DNA of 64,000 nucleotides, from NCBI GenBank assembly GCA_965222445.1, contig CBDCTY010000002.1, positions 2,170,001-2,234,000 on the forward strand, in the 5' to 3' direction. Source of the stretch: GCA-958296115 sp965222445. Its GTDB lineage: Bacteria > Chloroflexota > Dehalococcoidia > Lucifugimonadales > CAJWER01. The notes beneath the pieces are model-generated. The model had not been told where the DNA came from, did no database searches, and worked only from the letters and a program-made list of their open reading frames with translations. Positions within the stretch are counted from its first letter, which is position 1. Every line of letters begins with the position of its first letter. Positions 25,292-34,783 of the stretch are shown piece by piece. The position numbers were made by a program, and so were the translations under genes.

Positions 25292-25772
25292 AACACCTCC
25301 ACTTGGCCTTGCCCCTCAGTGGCTGATGATTTGGCGGGCTGACTTTGACAGTAGACAGTACCATGTTCGAGATGTTGCAGATAGCTTTGAGATAGTCTCT
25401 TGGTCGAGAGAATCTCCTCGATTACTTCAGACACTGTCGCCACAGTCCCATCCGTGGCAACCGCGACAATGGGTTTGACCTAGCGATGGCCAGTACTCTC
25501 CAAGACTCACAGCGCGACCCTGTACACGCGCCGCTGCCTGTGCGGCACAAACCGCTGGCTCTGAGGTGAGATCGGCCTACAGACTGGGAGACTCGTGCTA
25601 ATACCATTTCGTTTTGAGCGCGCCGTAAAGCCGTCATTCCCGCGAAGGCGGGAACCCACTCCCTGGCCGCACATATACGGCGGCATCACGGTGACTCGTG
25701 CTAAGATGACGCAAGTGTTACTGTTGCGGCTTCGTACCCCCTCTGAACTCAGGATCTCCTACGAGGGCCCAC
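25292..25772. other. Intergenic stretch with a short TTGGTAT-type repeat derivative
   Basis: No gene is seen in 480 bases. At 25601-25692 lies a shortened copy of the TTGGTAT-type element (ATACCATTTCGTTTTGAGCGCG ... GGCGGCATCACGGT) in which the inner hairpin is reduced to CCCGCGAAGGCGGG. It is bracketed by the 12-base direct repeat GACTCGTGCTAA at 25590-25601 and 25693-25704. Confidence 0.65.
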
Positions 25773-26837
25773 ATGCCCCGCCTGTGCAAGAGATCGATCA
25801 TTTGGGTGCTATGGCTGTGTCTCATAGCGTCCGCCGGCTGCGGGGACAACACACCTCAGCCCCGTGAGTTGGTTGTGCTGGTTGGAGCGGGGCAGGGGAC
25901 TACTTCGATAAACCTCTTCTTCCCGTCCACCATTCGCGTAAGGGCGGGGGACACCGTAACGTGGAGGATCAACACCGAGGGCGATGCTCACACGGTCACA
26001 TTCACGGACGATCCTGAAGGACTCGACGACTCGGTCAGGAGACCCGGCGGGGAGGCCTGGGAGTGGATCATCAACCCGGCGGTAGCGCTACCTACCCGGG
26101 AAGCTGGCGAACCAACGGAAACGTACGGCGGGTCGGGCTACCGGAACTCGGGGACGTTCTGGCCGTTTCCGATGCACCCAGATGTGGTCAGCTTCGAAAC
26201 CTTCTCCATGAAGTTCGACACCCCTGGTAACTTTGGATACCTGTGCGCATTCCACAAATTCCAGAGAGGCACGGTAATAGTCGAACCCGAGACCGCGGCG
26301 GGCTTGCCAACGCAGGACGAGATCGACTCGGAAGCCGCCCTGCAGATTGCCGTCCAGGAGGTGACCACGGCCAGGGTCGAGGAGCTCGTATCCATGGGCT
26401 ACGTATCAGACCGGGAAGAGAAGCCGGGTGGCGGCAACCTCTGGATAGCGAGCGCGGGCATGGGGCCTCAGGAGGCGGAGGTCCTCGAGTTCGTGCCTCG
26501 ACATTTGGCCATCAGTGTGGGGGACACCGTGGTATGGACCTCGGTCCGCTACCATGCCGTGGTCTTCCCTGAACCGGGGGGCGGCATACCGCCGTTCTAC
26601 CAGTTCGAGGAGCAGGAGCCGGGTTCTCCACAGATCGTAATCAATCCCCTGGTGCTGTGGCCGGTACGACCGTCTGGACACTACGACGGGACTACGTTCG
26701 CCAGCTCCGGCGTGATTGGCCACGGAACCCGTCCTGGCGGGGTGGGCTTCTCACTGACTTTCACGCGGCCGGGCCAGTACGTATACGCATGTCCGATACA
26801 TGTAGGGATGGTGGGCACGGTAACCGTAGCTCAATAG
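25773..26837 (+). CDS. Exported lipoprotein with two cupredoxin domains
   Basis: A 354-residue protein. A signal peptide (RSIIWVLWLCLIASAGC) ends in a lipobox cysteine near residue 23. Two plastocyanin-like domains follow. Domain 1 (about 30-170) has copper-type ligands in DAHTVTF and FGYLCAFHKFQRG; in domain 2 (about 225-354) they are in RYHAVVF and YVYACPIHVGMVG, giving the His-Cys-His-Met set. Domain 1 lacks the axial Met at the expected place (Gln-Arg instead), so its site may be altered or bind copper differently. A helical linker (residues about 180-205) joins them. The protein may carry electrons at the outer face of the membrane. It lies convergent with the CRTAC1-like gene. Confidence 0.8.
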   Translation: MPRLCKRSIIWVLWLCLIASAGCGDNTPQPRELVVLVGAGQGTTSINLFFPSTIRVRAGDTVTWRINTEGDAHTVTFTDDPEGLDDSVRRPGGEAWEWIINPAVALPTREAGEPTETYGGSGYRNSGTFWPFPMHPDVVSFETFSMKFDTPGNFGYLCAFHKFQRGTVIVEPETAAGLPTQDEIDSEAALQIAVQEVTTARVEELVSMGYVSDREEKPGGGNLWIASAGMGPQEAEVLEFVPRHLAISVGDTVVWTSVRYHAVVFPEPGGGIPPFYQFEEQEPGSPQIVINPLVLWPVRPSGHYDGTTFASSGVIGHGTRPGGVGFSLTFTRPGQYVYACPIHVGMVGTVTVAQ

Positions 26838-26856
26838 TGTGGGTTACCGTAGGACC

Positions 26857-29013
26857 CTACTTGGAGGGCTCGGTCACAGTCAGCACCGCATCGGCTGCCA
26901 CGTTCTGGAGTGTCTGGGTTCGGCCGCTCGGCCAGGTAATCGATATCTCATCGATGACGCTGGCGGTACCGAGGCCGAACTCGATGTCGACGCTGTCCAT
27001 CGATAGGTAGCTGGAGCCGGCGCGAACTTCCTGGACCTGTACCAACGAGGCGGACGTGCCCGGAATTGTCGTCTTCACGACTACGCGAGCGCCGATACCG
27101 TCCGTATTGCTGCCCGTACCGTCGATGCCCATACGTCCTCGCAGCCGTAGGGTTATCCAGTGGTTGGGTCCTCCGCCGTTTATCCAGACGAAGAGCGGCC
27201 CTGGGGCCGGTCGAACCGGTGATGTCATCTGCTGTAGCGGCGATGTGAACCTGGTCTTGGTTGATCCCGGGACGACGCGCTCAGGGTTGGTGAACACGTC
27301 GCCACTGCTGTTTGTGCCTATGAGGTCGACGAAGCCGTCTCCGTTCAGATCACCGTGGGCCACGCCCTTGCCGTTTTCGTGATATTCGAGACTCACTCGG
27401 GCCATTGCGGGCGTGATCTTCTTTCTCTCCAGGTCAACGTAGTTCACGTCCACGATGTTGAGCAGCCGGGCCCTAACCGTGATGTCGCGAAAGGATCCAG
27501 CGCCATCACCCTGCAGCATGCGGCCCGGACTCGGATACACATGCCCCCCTGGACCCTCGCCGCGAGTGAGGCCACCCAGCCAGTAGAGGTCCTGAGCACC
27601 GTCATTGTCGTAGTCGAAGAACGTCGTCCCGAAACCGAAGTCGTATGCGCCCAGGCCTGTTGGAACAGGCCTAGTGCGATGGATGTTGCTCGGATCGATT
27701 GAAGAAGGAGGGATGAACCTATCTGGGACTACTCGAACGTCCCCAACTACGTCGGTGAATCGTCCCCCGTCGTTTCGCAGCAGGAAGTGAAGGCAGGTCC
27801 CCCATTGAAACTGATCGTGATACTCGCAGGTTCCCTTAGGATTCTTCGACGCCTCCAAGAGTCTGGGATGGTAGCCGATATTGGTGACGAAAACGTCCAG
27901 GTCCGCATCGCTGTCGTAATCTCCGACAGCGAAACCCATCCACGACCCCACGCTGTCGACCTCCATTTGAGCGCCAACAGGTGTGAACTGTACCCTCTTC
28001 CCGGATGAGTCGTTCCGAAAGACGTGTAGGCGATCGCCATCGTTGGCAACCCACAGGTCAGGGTCGCCATCGTCATCGTGGTCGAAGAAGAGGACCGCGT
28101 GAGTCTGGCCGGTAGGCTCGCCTATCCGATTGCCAAGGGCATCGACTGCAGTCGGGTCGTAGCCTTCGAACATCTCTCCCGTTGAAGGGTCTCTGAACAT
28201 GATCGGCCTTCCCTCCGAATCGCGCATAAATACTTGGGGGCCCCCGACCCCTGCTGACTCCGCGATATCTTCGAAGGTGCCGTCCCGCTTGTTCAGATAG
28301 AGCACGTTTCGGTGACCAGGATGACTGGGCGAGTCGAGTGTGCGGAAGTCTTGCGCGGCAAGATTGCCCACGTAGATGTCCAGCCATCCGTCGAGGTCGA
28401 CGTCCGCGCACGCTATGCTCGACGCTGAACGTAAGTTCACGGCGTCTCCGAATGCCGCGACGGTGACATCGGCGAATGTTCCATTGCCATTGTTTCGGAA
28501 CAGTCGGTCCACGTTGCCCTGGCTGTCGCTAGGAGAACGGAAGTCGAGGCCGTCCAGGGGGTCCCCGCGTGCGCCGACGTACAGGTCCTGAAAGCCATCA
28601 TTGTCGACGTCGCACACGACTACCCCTGTGCTGTGTTCTGCCTTGGCCTCAACGTTAGCGGTTGCGGCGATGTCATTGAACCGACCGTTCCCCTCGTTCC
28701 TGTACAGGCGATTGGCGTGTCCTCCCTCTGAGGTCACGTAGAAATCGAGGTCCCCGTCCCGGTCGAAATCGAAGACTGCAACGCCGGGACGGTCGTTCCA
28801 TACCTCAAACCCTGGATGGAGCTCGGTGGGCGCCACATTAGTGAATGGGCTCGCGGGTGGGGATTTGTAGTCGGGCCCCTCAGTGATCGTACTGTTCGGG
28901 CGCGGACCTCGTAGCAAGGAATCTTTGTACAACAGGCCAGCGACGCAGACTACCGCGATCAGGGAGGCGACAGCCGACCACATGGCCAACTGTCTGAACG
29001 ACATAGGCGCCAA
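26857..29013 (-). CDS. CRTAC1-like FG-GAP/VCBS repeat protein with ASPIC/UnbV domain
   Basis: A 718-residue protein anchored by one N-terminal transmembrane helix (about residues 10-28, MWSAVASLIAVVCVAGLL). Seven calcium-binding FG-GAP motifs of the DxDxDGxxD type can be read (DFDRDGDLDFYV, DVDNDGFQDLYV, DVDLDGWLDIYVGN, DHDDDGDPDLWVAND, DYDSDADLDVFVTN, DYDNDGAQDLYW, DLNGDGFVDL), so it should fold as a beta-propeller. The C-terminus is an ASPIC/UnbV domain (HWITLRLRG, GARVVVKT, LSMDSVDIEFGLG, ITWPSGRTQ). Such proteins are extracellular and thought to bind carbohydrate or other ligands; the role is unknown. Confidence 0.88.
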   Translation of the reverse strand: MAPMSFRQLAMWSAVASLIAVVCVAGLLYKDSLLRGPRPNSTITEGPDYKSPPASPFTNVAPTELHPGFEVWNDRPGVAVFDFDRDGDLDFYVTSEGGHANRLYRNEGNGRFNDIAATANVEAKAEHSTGVVVCDVDNDGFQDLYVGARGDPLDGLDFRSPSDSQGNVDRLFRNNGNGTFADVTVAAFGDAVNLRSASSIACADVDLDGWLDIYVGNLAAQDFRTLDSPSHPGHRNVLYLNKRDGTFEDIAESAGVGGPQVFMRDSEGRPIMFRDPSTGEMFEGYDPTAVDALGNRIGEPTGQTHAVLFFDHDDDGDPDLWVANDGDRLHVFRNDSSGKRVQFTPVGAQMEVDSVGSWMGFAVGDYDSDADLDVFVTNIGYHPRLLEASKNPKGTCEYHDQFQWGTCLHFLLRNDGGRFTDVVGDVRVVPDRFIPPSSIDPSNIHRTRPVPTGLGAYDFGFGTTFFDYDNDGAQDLYWLGGLTRGEGPGGHVYPSPGRMLQGDGAGSFRDITVRARLLNIVDVNYVDLERKKITPAMARVSLEYHENGKGVAHGDLNGDGFVDLIGTNSSGDVFTNPERVVPGSTKTRFTSPLQQMTSPVRPAPGPLFVWINGGGPNHWITLRLRGRMGIDGTGSNTDGIGARVVVKTTIPGTSASLVQVQEVRAGSSYLSMDSVDIEFGLGTASVIDEISITWPSGRTQTLQNVAADAVLTVTEPSK

Positions 29014-29159
29014 GACTATTGGCCTCCGACTCCGACGTCTGAGTGACGGGTCAGATTATACACTTGGGGTCGGCAGGTCTAGTTGAGGAGAATCGTTACT
29101 CTTCGTATAGTATGTGACGAAAATAGAACACGTCGAAGAACTTAGTCGCGCATCTTTGC

Positions 29160-29186
29160 TTGACAAGGCCGTCAGCGAACTATAGT
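29160..29186 (+). promoter_or_regulatory. Weak candidate promoter of the binding-protein gene
   Basis: TTGACA (29160-29165) and TATAGT (29181-29186) are separated by only 15 bases, shorter than ideal. It lies about 80 bases before the ATG. Confidence 0.35.
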
Positions 29187-29263
29187 CTCCCTTAACCAAG
29201 TTCTTCAGCCGCCGGAACCTTAGCAATACGAGTGAATCACTCGATTCCGCATAGGAGACTGCG

Positions 29264-31501
29264 ATGGCACACGCGACGAAGCTGACCAAGACAATCGGCA
29301 TGATGTTAGGCCTGACCGCCATTTTGGCGGCTCTGGCGTGCAGCCAGGCTGAGCCGGTAGCGGCTCCGACCGTCGTTCCTCAGCCGACGGCGCCAGCGGT
29401 TCCGGCTATCGATCCTGCCGCCCTCTCGTCGATGGTCCAGCAGGCTGTCCAAGGGGTTGTAACAGAGGCTGTTCAGCAGGTGTCAGCATCGTCCGCCCAG
29501 GATATGGAGGCGGCGATTAGCAGGGCTATGGCCGACCTGCCCACAGGGGTCTCAGCGGCCGATATGCAGGCTGCGGTCAACAGCGCTATCGCCACGTTGC
29601 CCGCGGGCGTGTCGGCGGCCGACGTGGAGGCTGCCATACGTAAGGCGTCGGCGGAGGCGCCTGCGGGTGTCACTGCGGCACAAATGGAGGCTACGATTAG
29701 GTCAGCCGTGGCTGCACAGCCCCAGCCGGCTTCCGCCAGCGAGATACAACGCATGGTCGAGACTGCCGTCTCCGCAGCGGCAGCTCCCGGCGCGACCAAG
29801 GACGAAGTCAAGGCCCTCGTCGACGCGGCGATGACCGCTGCTTCCGCTCAAGCGGTGACCAAAGAAGAGATCCAGGAGCTCGTCGCTAAGGCGGTCGCAT
29901 CCGAGGTAGCAAAGAGCCAATCCGTAACCGCCGGGGATGTGGAGAAGATAGTGTCCACCGCATTGGCCAAGACTGCCGTGGAAGCCGCAGTAGGTGTCCC
30001 GGTGGGAATACAGCCTGGCACCTCCGTGACCATACCCCAGGCGATTGCTGATTTCTATACGCTCAACCCGCTGCTCACCGACCAGAGCGTCGAGATCAAG
30101 ATGACCAACGTCATCGAGCCACTCCTAACATTCGACAAAGAGAGCCTCGCGATCCGGCCCCTCCTGGCAAGGTCTTGGCAGGTCTCAGACGACGGTAGGG
30201 AGTACACGTTCGAGCTCCGCGACGACGTTCGCTGGCATGATGGAGTGGAGTTCACGTCGGACGACGTAAAGTTCACTGTAGAAGCTGCGCTCCTGCCAAC
30301 GACGAAGTTCAAGTACTTGGAAATCTGGAACAAGATCACGGAGGTACAGACCCCGGACAAGTACACGGTCAAGTTCATACTCGACGAGCCGTTCGCTCCG
30401 CTGCTCATGAGCTTCATTCAGACAGGAATGGTCCCAAAGCACCTGAACGAGGACTACATCGACAATTTGCTTGAGGCCCCCTATGCGTGGCAGCCGGTCG
30501 GGACTGGCCCGTACATCATTACCGAGCATACGGACGAGCTGCTTACGATGACTGCCAACCCCGACTATTGGGGCGAGAAGGCACGAATCGAGAAGGTCTA
30601 CTGGAGGGACACTCCACCAGGGGCAACAGGCCGGGTGCTTCTGGAGACCGGTGCCGTCGATATGAGCTCCTTCGATCCCGACACGATGACTGACCTGATC
30701 AAGACCGGCAACTATCGGGTGCTCAGGCCGTCATCCACGGCCAACACCGCCGTAATGCACATCAATCTGCTGGACCCGCTGTTCGAGGACAAGCGAGTCA
30801 GACAGGCCCTGTTGCTGGGCTTTGATCGCGAAGCTGCCATCAAGACCTACGGCCGCCCCGCCATGGTAATGCACTCGGCCATAACCCCCGGCATCTGGGC
30901 CTACAACGAGGACGCTACCAAGTACGAGTACGACCCTGACAAGGCCGTAGAACTCCTCGAGCAGGTGGGTTGGACGAAGGACGCCGACGGCAAGCTGATG
31001 AATGCCAATGGAGAGCCCTTCAAATTTACGATAACCCACGTGCCATGGGGAGGCCTCAAGGAGTCGGGCGTCGTCGCTCACCAGAACTGGAACGATTTGG
31101 GAATGGAAGTCGAGCTTCAGATGACCTCCGATTGGTCTACGTGGGTCACCAACGTGTGGCAGGACAAGAAGTTCCAAGTGGGGATGATGGGGTGGAGTAT
31201 GGGGATCGATCCTGGCGCCGTGCTGCCTACCCACTACACGTGCGGGGCAACGTCGAATCTGGAAAGCTGGTGCAACGACGAGGTCGATATGCTGATGGAC
31301 GAGATCAACGTCGTCACCGACCCGGCGGCCCGCAAGGAGAAGTTTGACCGCTTCCAGGAGATATTCACAGACGAATTGCCCAGGCTGCCGGTCATGCACA
31401 GGCTGTGGGAGTTCGTGATTGACGACAAGCTCCGCGGGGTCTTCTTACCCACTGTTCCTTCTCCGTACTTCAAGATGAACGAATGGTATTGGGAAGGGTG
31501 A
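29264..31501 (+). CDS. Dipeptide/oligopeptide-type ABC solute-binding lipoprotein with repeat stalk
   Basis: A 745-residue lipoprotein. The lipobox is LAALAC (Cys near 26). About 190 residues of Ala-rich helical repeats follow, in units of about 20 residues ending in a Gly-Val-Ser-Ala-Ala-Asp or Thr-Lys-Glu-Glu type turn (MQAAVNSAIATLPAGVSAAD; IQELVAKAVASE and so on). The SBP_bac_5 domain (PF00496) starts near residue 245 (TSVTIPQAIADFYTLNPLL) with the family motif ARSWQVSDDGREYTFELR and runs to the end. The DNA of the stalk (about 29500-29960) is visibly repetitive. The stalk probably lifts the binding domain off the membrane, as a spacer. Two permease genes follow. Confidence 0.9.
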   Translation: MAHATKLTKTIGMMLGLTAILAALACSQAEPVAAPTVVPQPTAPAVPAIDPAALSSMVQQAVQGVVTEAVQQVSASSAQDMEAAISRAMADLPTGVSAADMQAAVNSAIATLPAGVSAADVEAAIRKASAEAPAGVTAAQMEATIRSAVAAQPQPASASEIQRMVETAVSAAAAPGATKDEVKALVDAAMTAASAQAVTKEEIQELVAKAVASEVAKSQSVTAGDVEKIVSTALAKTAVEAAVGVPVGIQPGTSVTIPQAIADFYTLNPLLTDQSVEIKMTNVIEPLLTFDKESLAIRPLLARSWQVSDDGREYTFELRDDVRWHDGVEFTSDDVKFTVEAALLPTTKFKYLEIWNKITEVQTPDKYTVKFILDEPFAPLLMSFIQTGMVPKHLNEDYIDNLLEAPYAWQPVGTGPYIITEHTDELLTMTANPDYWGEKARIEKVYWRDTPPGATGRVLLETGAVDMSSFDPDTMTDLIKTGNYRVLRPSSTANTAVMHINLLDPLFEDKRVRQALLLGFDREAAIKTYGRPAMVMHSAITPGIWAYNEDATKYEYDPDKAVELLEQVGWTKDADGKLMNANGEPFKFTITHVPWGGLKESGVVAHQNWNDLGMEVELQMTSDWSTWVTNVWQDKKFQVGMMGWSMGIDPGAVLPTHYTCGATSNLESWCNDEVDMLMDEINVVTDPAARKEKFDRFQEIFTDELPRLPVMHRLWEFVIDDKLRGVFLPTVPSPYFKMNEWYWEG

Positions 31502-31512
31502 ACGAGCCTGCC

Positions 31513-31547
31513 GCTGTATGGCCGGAATCTCCTTCTGTCCATACAGC
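31513..31547 (+). promoter_or_regulatory. Intercistronic hairpin after the binding-protein gene
   Basis: GCTGTATGG (31513-31521) pairs with CCATACAGC (31539-31547), with flanking GC pairs and no T-run. Hairpins here often lower expression of downstream permease genes relative to the binding protein by blocking 3' decay or causing partial termination. Confidence 0.5.
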
Positions 31548-31685
31548 CGGCCACAATCGCGTGATGAGGGTCCCGGTAGCCATCAGACAGCGACTGCCCG
31601 CGTCCAAGTGAACGCTATCCTCAGGTTGCCCCGTTTGGAACTTGCGCCGCATTAGCCCCGTCGTAAGGTCGAGTCAAGGTGTGCG

Positions 31686-32654
31686 ATGATCAACGCCTAT
31701 ACTGTGCGGCGCGTCTTGCAGGTGGTCCCACAGCTGTTCATCCTGACGGTCATCGCGTTCGGTATCATTAACCTTGCCCCGGGCGATCCTTCCTCGATGA
31801 TCGGTGGCGACCAGGTCGCTGGATTCCTACTCACGACCGAGCAGCTCCAGGCTATGCGGAAGTATTACGGGCTGGACCGCCCGTTTCACGAGCAGTACTT
31901 CACCTGGTTCAAGCGGGTTGTGAAGTTCGACTTCGGAAGATCGTTCGCCGATGGCCGACCCGTAACGGAGCGGATACTCGACCGGTTGCCGCCGACCCTG
32001 CTCCTCACTGGGACTTCCATGTTGGTCTCTCTCACGGCGATCCCCCTGGGTGTCGTGGCGGGGTACATGCGCAATACCATGTTCGACCACATCATCACAT
32101 TGCAGGCCTTTCTGGGTGTGGCGCTGCCGAGTTTCTGGTTTGCGATCATCGCCATAATGATCTTTGGGGCATGGCTGGGCTGGTTGCCTGTGGCTGGGAT
32201 GACAGAGCCCGGTGAACCCACAACCGTATGGAGTGTGATGAGGCACCTGGCGTTGCCGGCCGCGGTCTTAGGCTTCGGCGGCAACGCGGCCCTCACGCGC
32301 TATGCCAGGTCGAGCATCATAGAGGCGTTGCTCGACGACTACATCCGGACGGCGCGAGCAAAGGGTCTGATGGAGAGGACTGTCCTATTCCGCCATGCGG
32401 TGAGGAACGCAATGCTCCCGGTCGTCACGATTCTCGGGTTGAGCCTTCCGGCGCTGTTCACAGGCGCGGCGCTCGTGGAGCAGGTCTTTGCCTGGCCCGG
32501 CCTCGGACGAGCCGCCGTGGAGTCGACCTTTACTCGTGACTACCCGATGGTCATGGCGCTGGTCATGGTTGTGGGTACGCTGACTATCTTCGGTAATCTG
32601 ATCGCTGACCTTCTGTACGGAGTCATGGACCCGCGCATCCGTGCGGACGCGTAG
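31686..32654 (+). CDS. Dipeptide-type ABC transporter permease (DppB family)
   Basis: A 322-residue inner-membrane permease of the BPD_transp_1 type with six hydrophobic segments and the DppB-specific N-terminus (RRVLQVVPQLFILTVIAFG). The cytoplasmic coupling loop with the EAA motif reads EALLDDYIRTARAKGLMERT. It follows the binding-protein gene after 184 bp that contain a hairpin, and precedes the DppC-type gene by 17 bp. It should pair with it to form the channel. No ATPase gene (DppD/DppF) is present in the locus. Confidence 0.93.
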   Translation: MINAYTVRRVLQVVPQLFILTVIAFGIINLAPGDPSSMIGGDQVAGFLLTTEQLQAMRKYYGLDRPFHEQYFTWFKRVVKFDFGRSFADGRPVTERILDRLPPTLLLTGTSMLVSLTAIPLGVVAGYMRNTMFDHIITLQAFLGVALPSFWFAIIAIMIFGAWLGWLPVAGMTEPGEPTTVWSVMRHLALPAAVLGFGGNAALTRYARSSIIEALLDDYIRTARAKGLMERTVLFRHAVRNAMLPVVTILGLSLPALFTGAALVEQVFAWPGLGRAAVESTFTRDYPMVMALVMVVGTLTIFGNLIADLLYGVMDPRIRADA

Positions 32655-32671
32655 GGAACTCCGCCCCTCTA

Positions 32672-33574
32672 ATGGCTGACGAACCACTCGCCGCGAAGCT
32701 CCCCGGCTTACAGGTCAGAAAGTCGCGTTCCAGACTTGGCCTGGCCTGGCGGCGGTATAGCAGCCATAAGCCCGCTATCGTCTCGATGTGCGTCTTTGCC
32801 CTGCTTGCCGCCGCGGCCCTGTTTGCTCCTTGGATCAACGAGTTCCTGTTGGGAGTCCGGGCAGACGAGATCGATTCGGATAAGCGATTCATGGGCCACA
32901 CGATTGGGCACTGGCTGGGAACGGACCAGTACGGGCGCGACTTGCTCGCGCGCATCCTGGAGGGCGCGAGGGTTTCGCTGAGTGTGGGGGTGTCCGTGGT
33001 TGTCATAGGCTCAGTCGTTGGGCTTGGATACGGGCTGATAGCTGCGTACAGTGGCGGGATCGTCGATAACGCCATGATGCGGGTTGTCGATACGCTCTTG
33101 GCCATACCCACCTTCTACATCATTCTGGCAGTCGCCGCGATGAAGCGTGTATCGCTGTTCGAGGTGATCCTCTTCATCGCGCTGACGAGCTGGATGGGAA
33201 CGGCGCGGCTGGTCCGCGCGGAGGTGCTGTCGCTCAAAGAGCGGGAGTACATCCTGGCTGCCAATGCGTTAGGGGCGAGCCACGCACGCACTATGCTGCG
33301 GCACATAGTGCCCGGCGTCATGCCGGTGATCATCGTGGCGGCAACCCTAGGGGTGGGGGCTGCTATCATGGTCGAGTCCAGCCTGAGTTTCCTGGGGGTT
33401 GGTATCCAGGAGCCCCTGTCCAGCTGGGGAAGTTTGCTCACGAGTGCCCAGTACTATATCTTCCGCGCCCAACACTTGGCGGTCTATCCGGGACTGATGA
33501 TCATGCTCACCGTACTGAGTCTCAACTTCATTGGGGAGGGCCTGCGCGAGGCCCTGGACCCGAGGTTCTACTAA
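32672..33574 (+). CDS. Dipeptide-type ABC transporter permease (DppC family)
   Basis: A 300-residue partner permease. After a cytoplasmic N-terminus it has the family N-terminal helix (HKPAIVSMCVFALLAAAALF), the periplasmic segment with LGTDQYGRDLLARILEGAR and the EAA-type loop REYILAANALGASHARTMLRHI. The stop TAA shares its last base with the ATG of the BNR-repeat gene (TAATG), so the transporter and the hydrolase-like gene are translationally coupled. That overlap argues that the transported compound and the hydrolase substrate are related. Confidence 0.93.
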   Translation: MADEPLAAKLPGLQVRKSRSRLGLAWRRYSSHKPAIVSMCVFALLAAAALFAPWINEFLLGVRADEIDSDKRFMGHTIGHWLGTDQYGRDLLARILEGARVSLSVGVSVVVIGSVVGLGYGLIAAYSGGIVDNAMMRVVDTLLAIPTFYIILAVAAMKRVSLFEVILFIALTSWMGTARLVRAEVLSLKEREYILAANALGASHARTMLRHIVPGVMPVIIVAATLGVGAAIMVESSLSFLGVGIQEPLSSWGSLLTSAQYYIFRAQHLAVYPGLMIMLTVLSLNFIGEGLREALDPRFY

Positions 33575-34662
33575 TGCCTTACCAGTACAGATGGGAAGTC
33601 GACAGCCAGATACAAATAGTCAAAGAAAAGCCCGTGAAACGCTACATGATAGCCACGCTGGGCGGGTATTTCCCAGTGCTCCAGAAGCTGGGAGACGGGT
33701 CGATAGGCGCGGTAGTAGAGGCTGGAGACTTCCACGTAGGCGAACGTGGGCGCTTGGACTTCGTGCGGTCTCTCGATGGAGGGGAGAGCTGGGCCGCCGC
33801 TCGGCCGATCGAAATCGACGGCCCTGACGTCCGGAACCAGGGCTTCGTCAGTCTCTCGGACGGGACACTGGTGGTAGCTTATGTCCATGCCGGCTACAGC
33901 AACGGCCAGTTCGATAGTGCGAAAGGGTATGATGAGGTCTACACAATTCGCTCCTCCGACTACGGTGCGACTTGGAGCTCCCCGAGAGTCGCGAATGTTG
34001 GGGCTATCCCGGTCGAGGGCCCGCAGTACTCCCCGTATGGCAAGATGACCGAGCTTCCGGACGGCACCATCCTCATGCCCCTCTACGTCGGATCGAGGAC
34101 AGGCCCACGGCGTTCCGACTCGGTGATACTGAGGTCGAGGGACAATGGAGAGACTTGGGGCGACGGCTCCTTGATCGCTGAGGGTTTCGACGAGACAGCC
34201 CTGCTACCTCTAGCCTCCGGCAAGCTGATAGCGATGTTGAGGTTCAGCGGGGATTCTGACTCCCGTGGAGCGAATCTCTGGCAGGCCGAGTCTCCTGACC
34301 TTGGCTATACGTGGAGCGAGCCGCGCCAGATAACCCGGCCGACCCAACACCCGGCCGATCTGTTGATGCTGGAAAGCGGCCGAGTGCTGCTCACGTTTGG
34401 TCACCGTTCGCCGCCATATGGTGTGCGGGCCTTGATCAGCAGCGACGAATGCGAGACCTGGGACCACGACAGCGAGATTGTCCTGACCGCGGACAGCGCC
34501 AGCAGCGATTGCGGCTATCCCAGTGCGGTTCAGCTGGACGACGGCAAGGTCTTCGTCGCCTACTACGCCTACGAAAGTCCAGGTCCCTTCAAGTACAACG
34601 GATTCTCGCCTATCGGGCCCCACGGCGCCGGTGTAAAGCTCGACGAGTCAGATCTTCCATAG
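33574..34662 (+). CDS. BNR/Asp-box beta-propeller protein, sialidase-like
   Basis: A 362-residue protein with five Asp-box motifs of the S-x-D-x-G-x-T-W type (SLDGGESW, SSDYGATW, SRDNGETW, SPDLGYTW, SSDECETW), which mark a six-bladed sialidase propeller. The FRIP motif carrying the first catalytic arginine of true sialidases is not seen (the corresponding start is YMIATLGGYFPVLQ), so sialidase activity is doubtful; many such proteins act on other sugars or bind only. No signal peptide is visible. The ATG overlaps the dppC-type stop, and a second propeller gene follows. Confidence 0.82.
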   Translation: MPYQYRWEVDSQIQIVKEKPVKRYMIATLGGYFPVLQKLGDGSIGAVVEAGDFHVGERGRLDFVRSLDGGESWAAARPIEIDGPDVRNQGFVSLSDGTLVVAYVHAGYSNGQFDSAKGYDEVYTIRSSDYGATWSSPRVANVGAIPVEGPQYSPYGKMTELPDGTILMPLYVGSRTGPRRSDSVILRSRDNGETWGDGSLIAEGFDETALLPLASGKLIAMLRFSGDSDSRGANLWQAESPDLGYTWSEPRQITRPTQHPADLLMLESGRVLLTFGHRSPPYGVRALISSDECETWDHDSEIVLTADSASSDCGYPSAVQLDDGKVFVAYYAYESPGPFKYNGFSPIGPHGAGVKLDESDLP

Positions 34663-34783
34663 CAGGAGCCAGATCGCGACGGGTCAACGCCACGACCGAT
34701 ATCCATAGCAACTGTAGGTCCACTACAGGACCCCTGACCGTAAGCCGTCTGTTCTCGAACCAGCACTACGGAGGAGATTCGAC

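Noticed and set aside
23567..25342. 591-codon plus-strand frame opposite the gamma-glutamyltransferase
   Set aside because: Same reason. The minus-strand frame has the full catalytic motif set; the plus frame is Arg/Gly/Asp-biased shadow text.
29160..29186. Strong promoter for the binding-protein gene
   Set aside because: The 15-base spacer is too short for a confident call, so it is listed only as weak.
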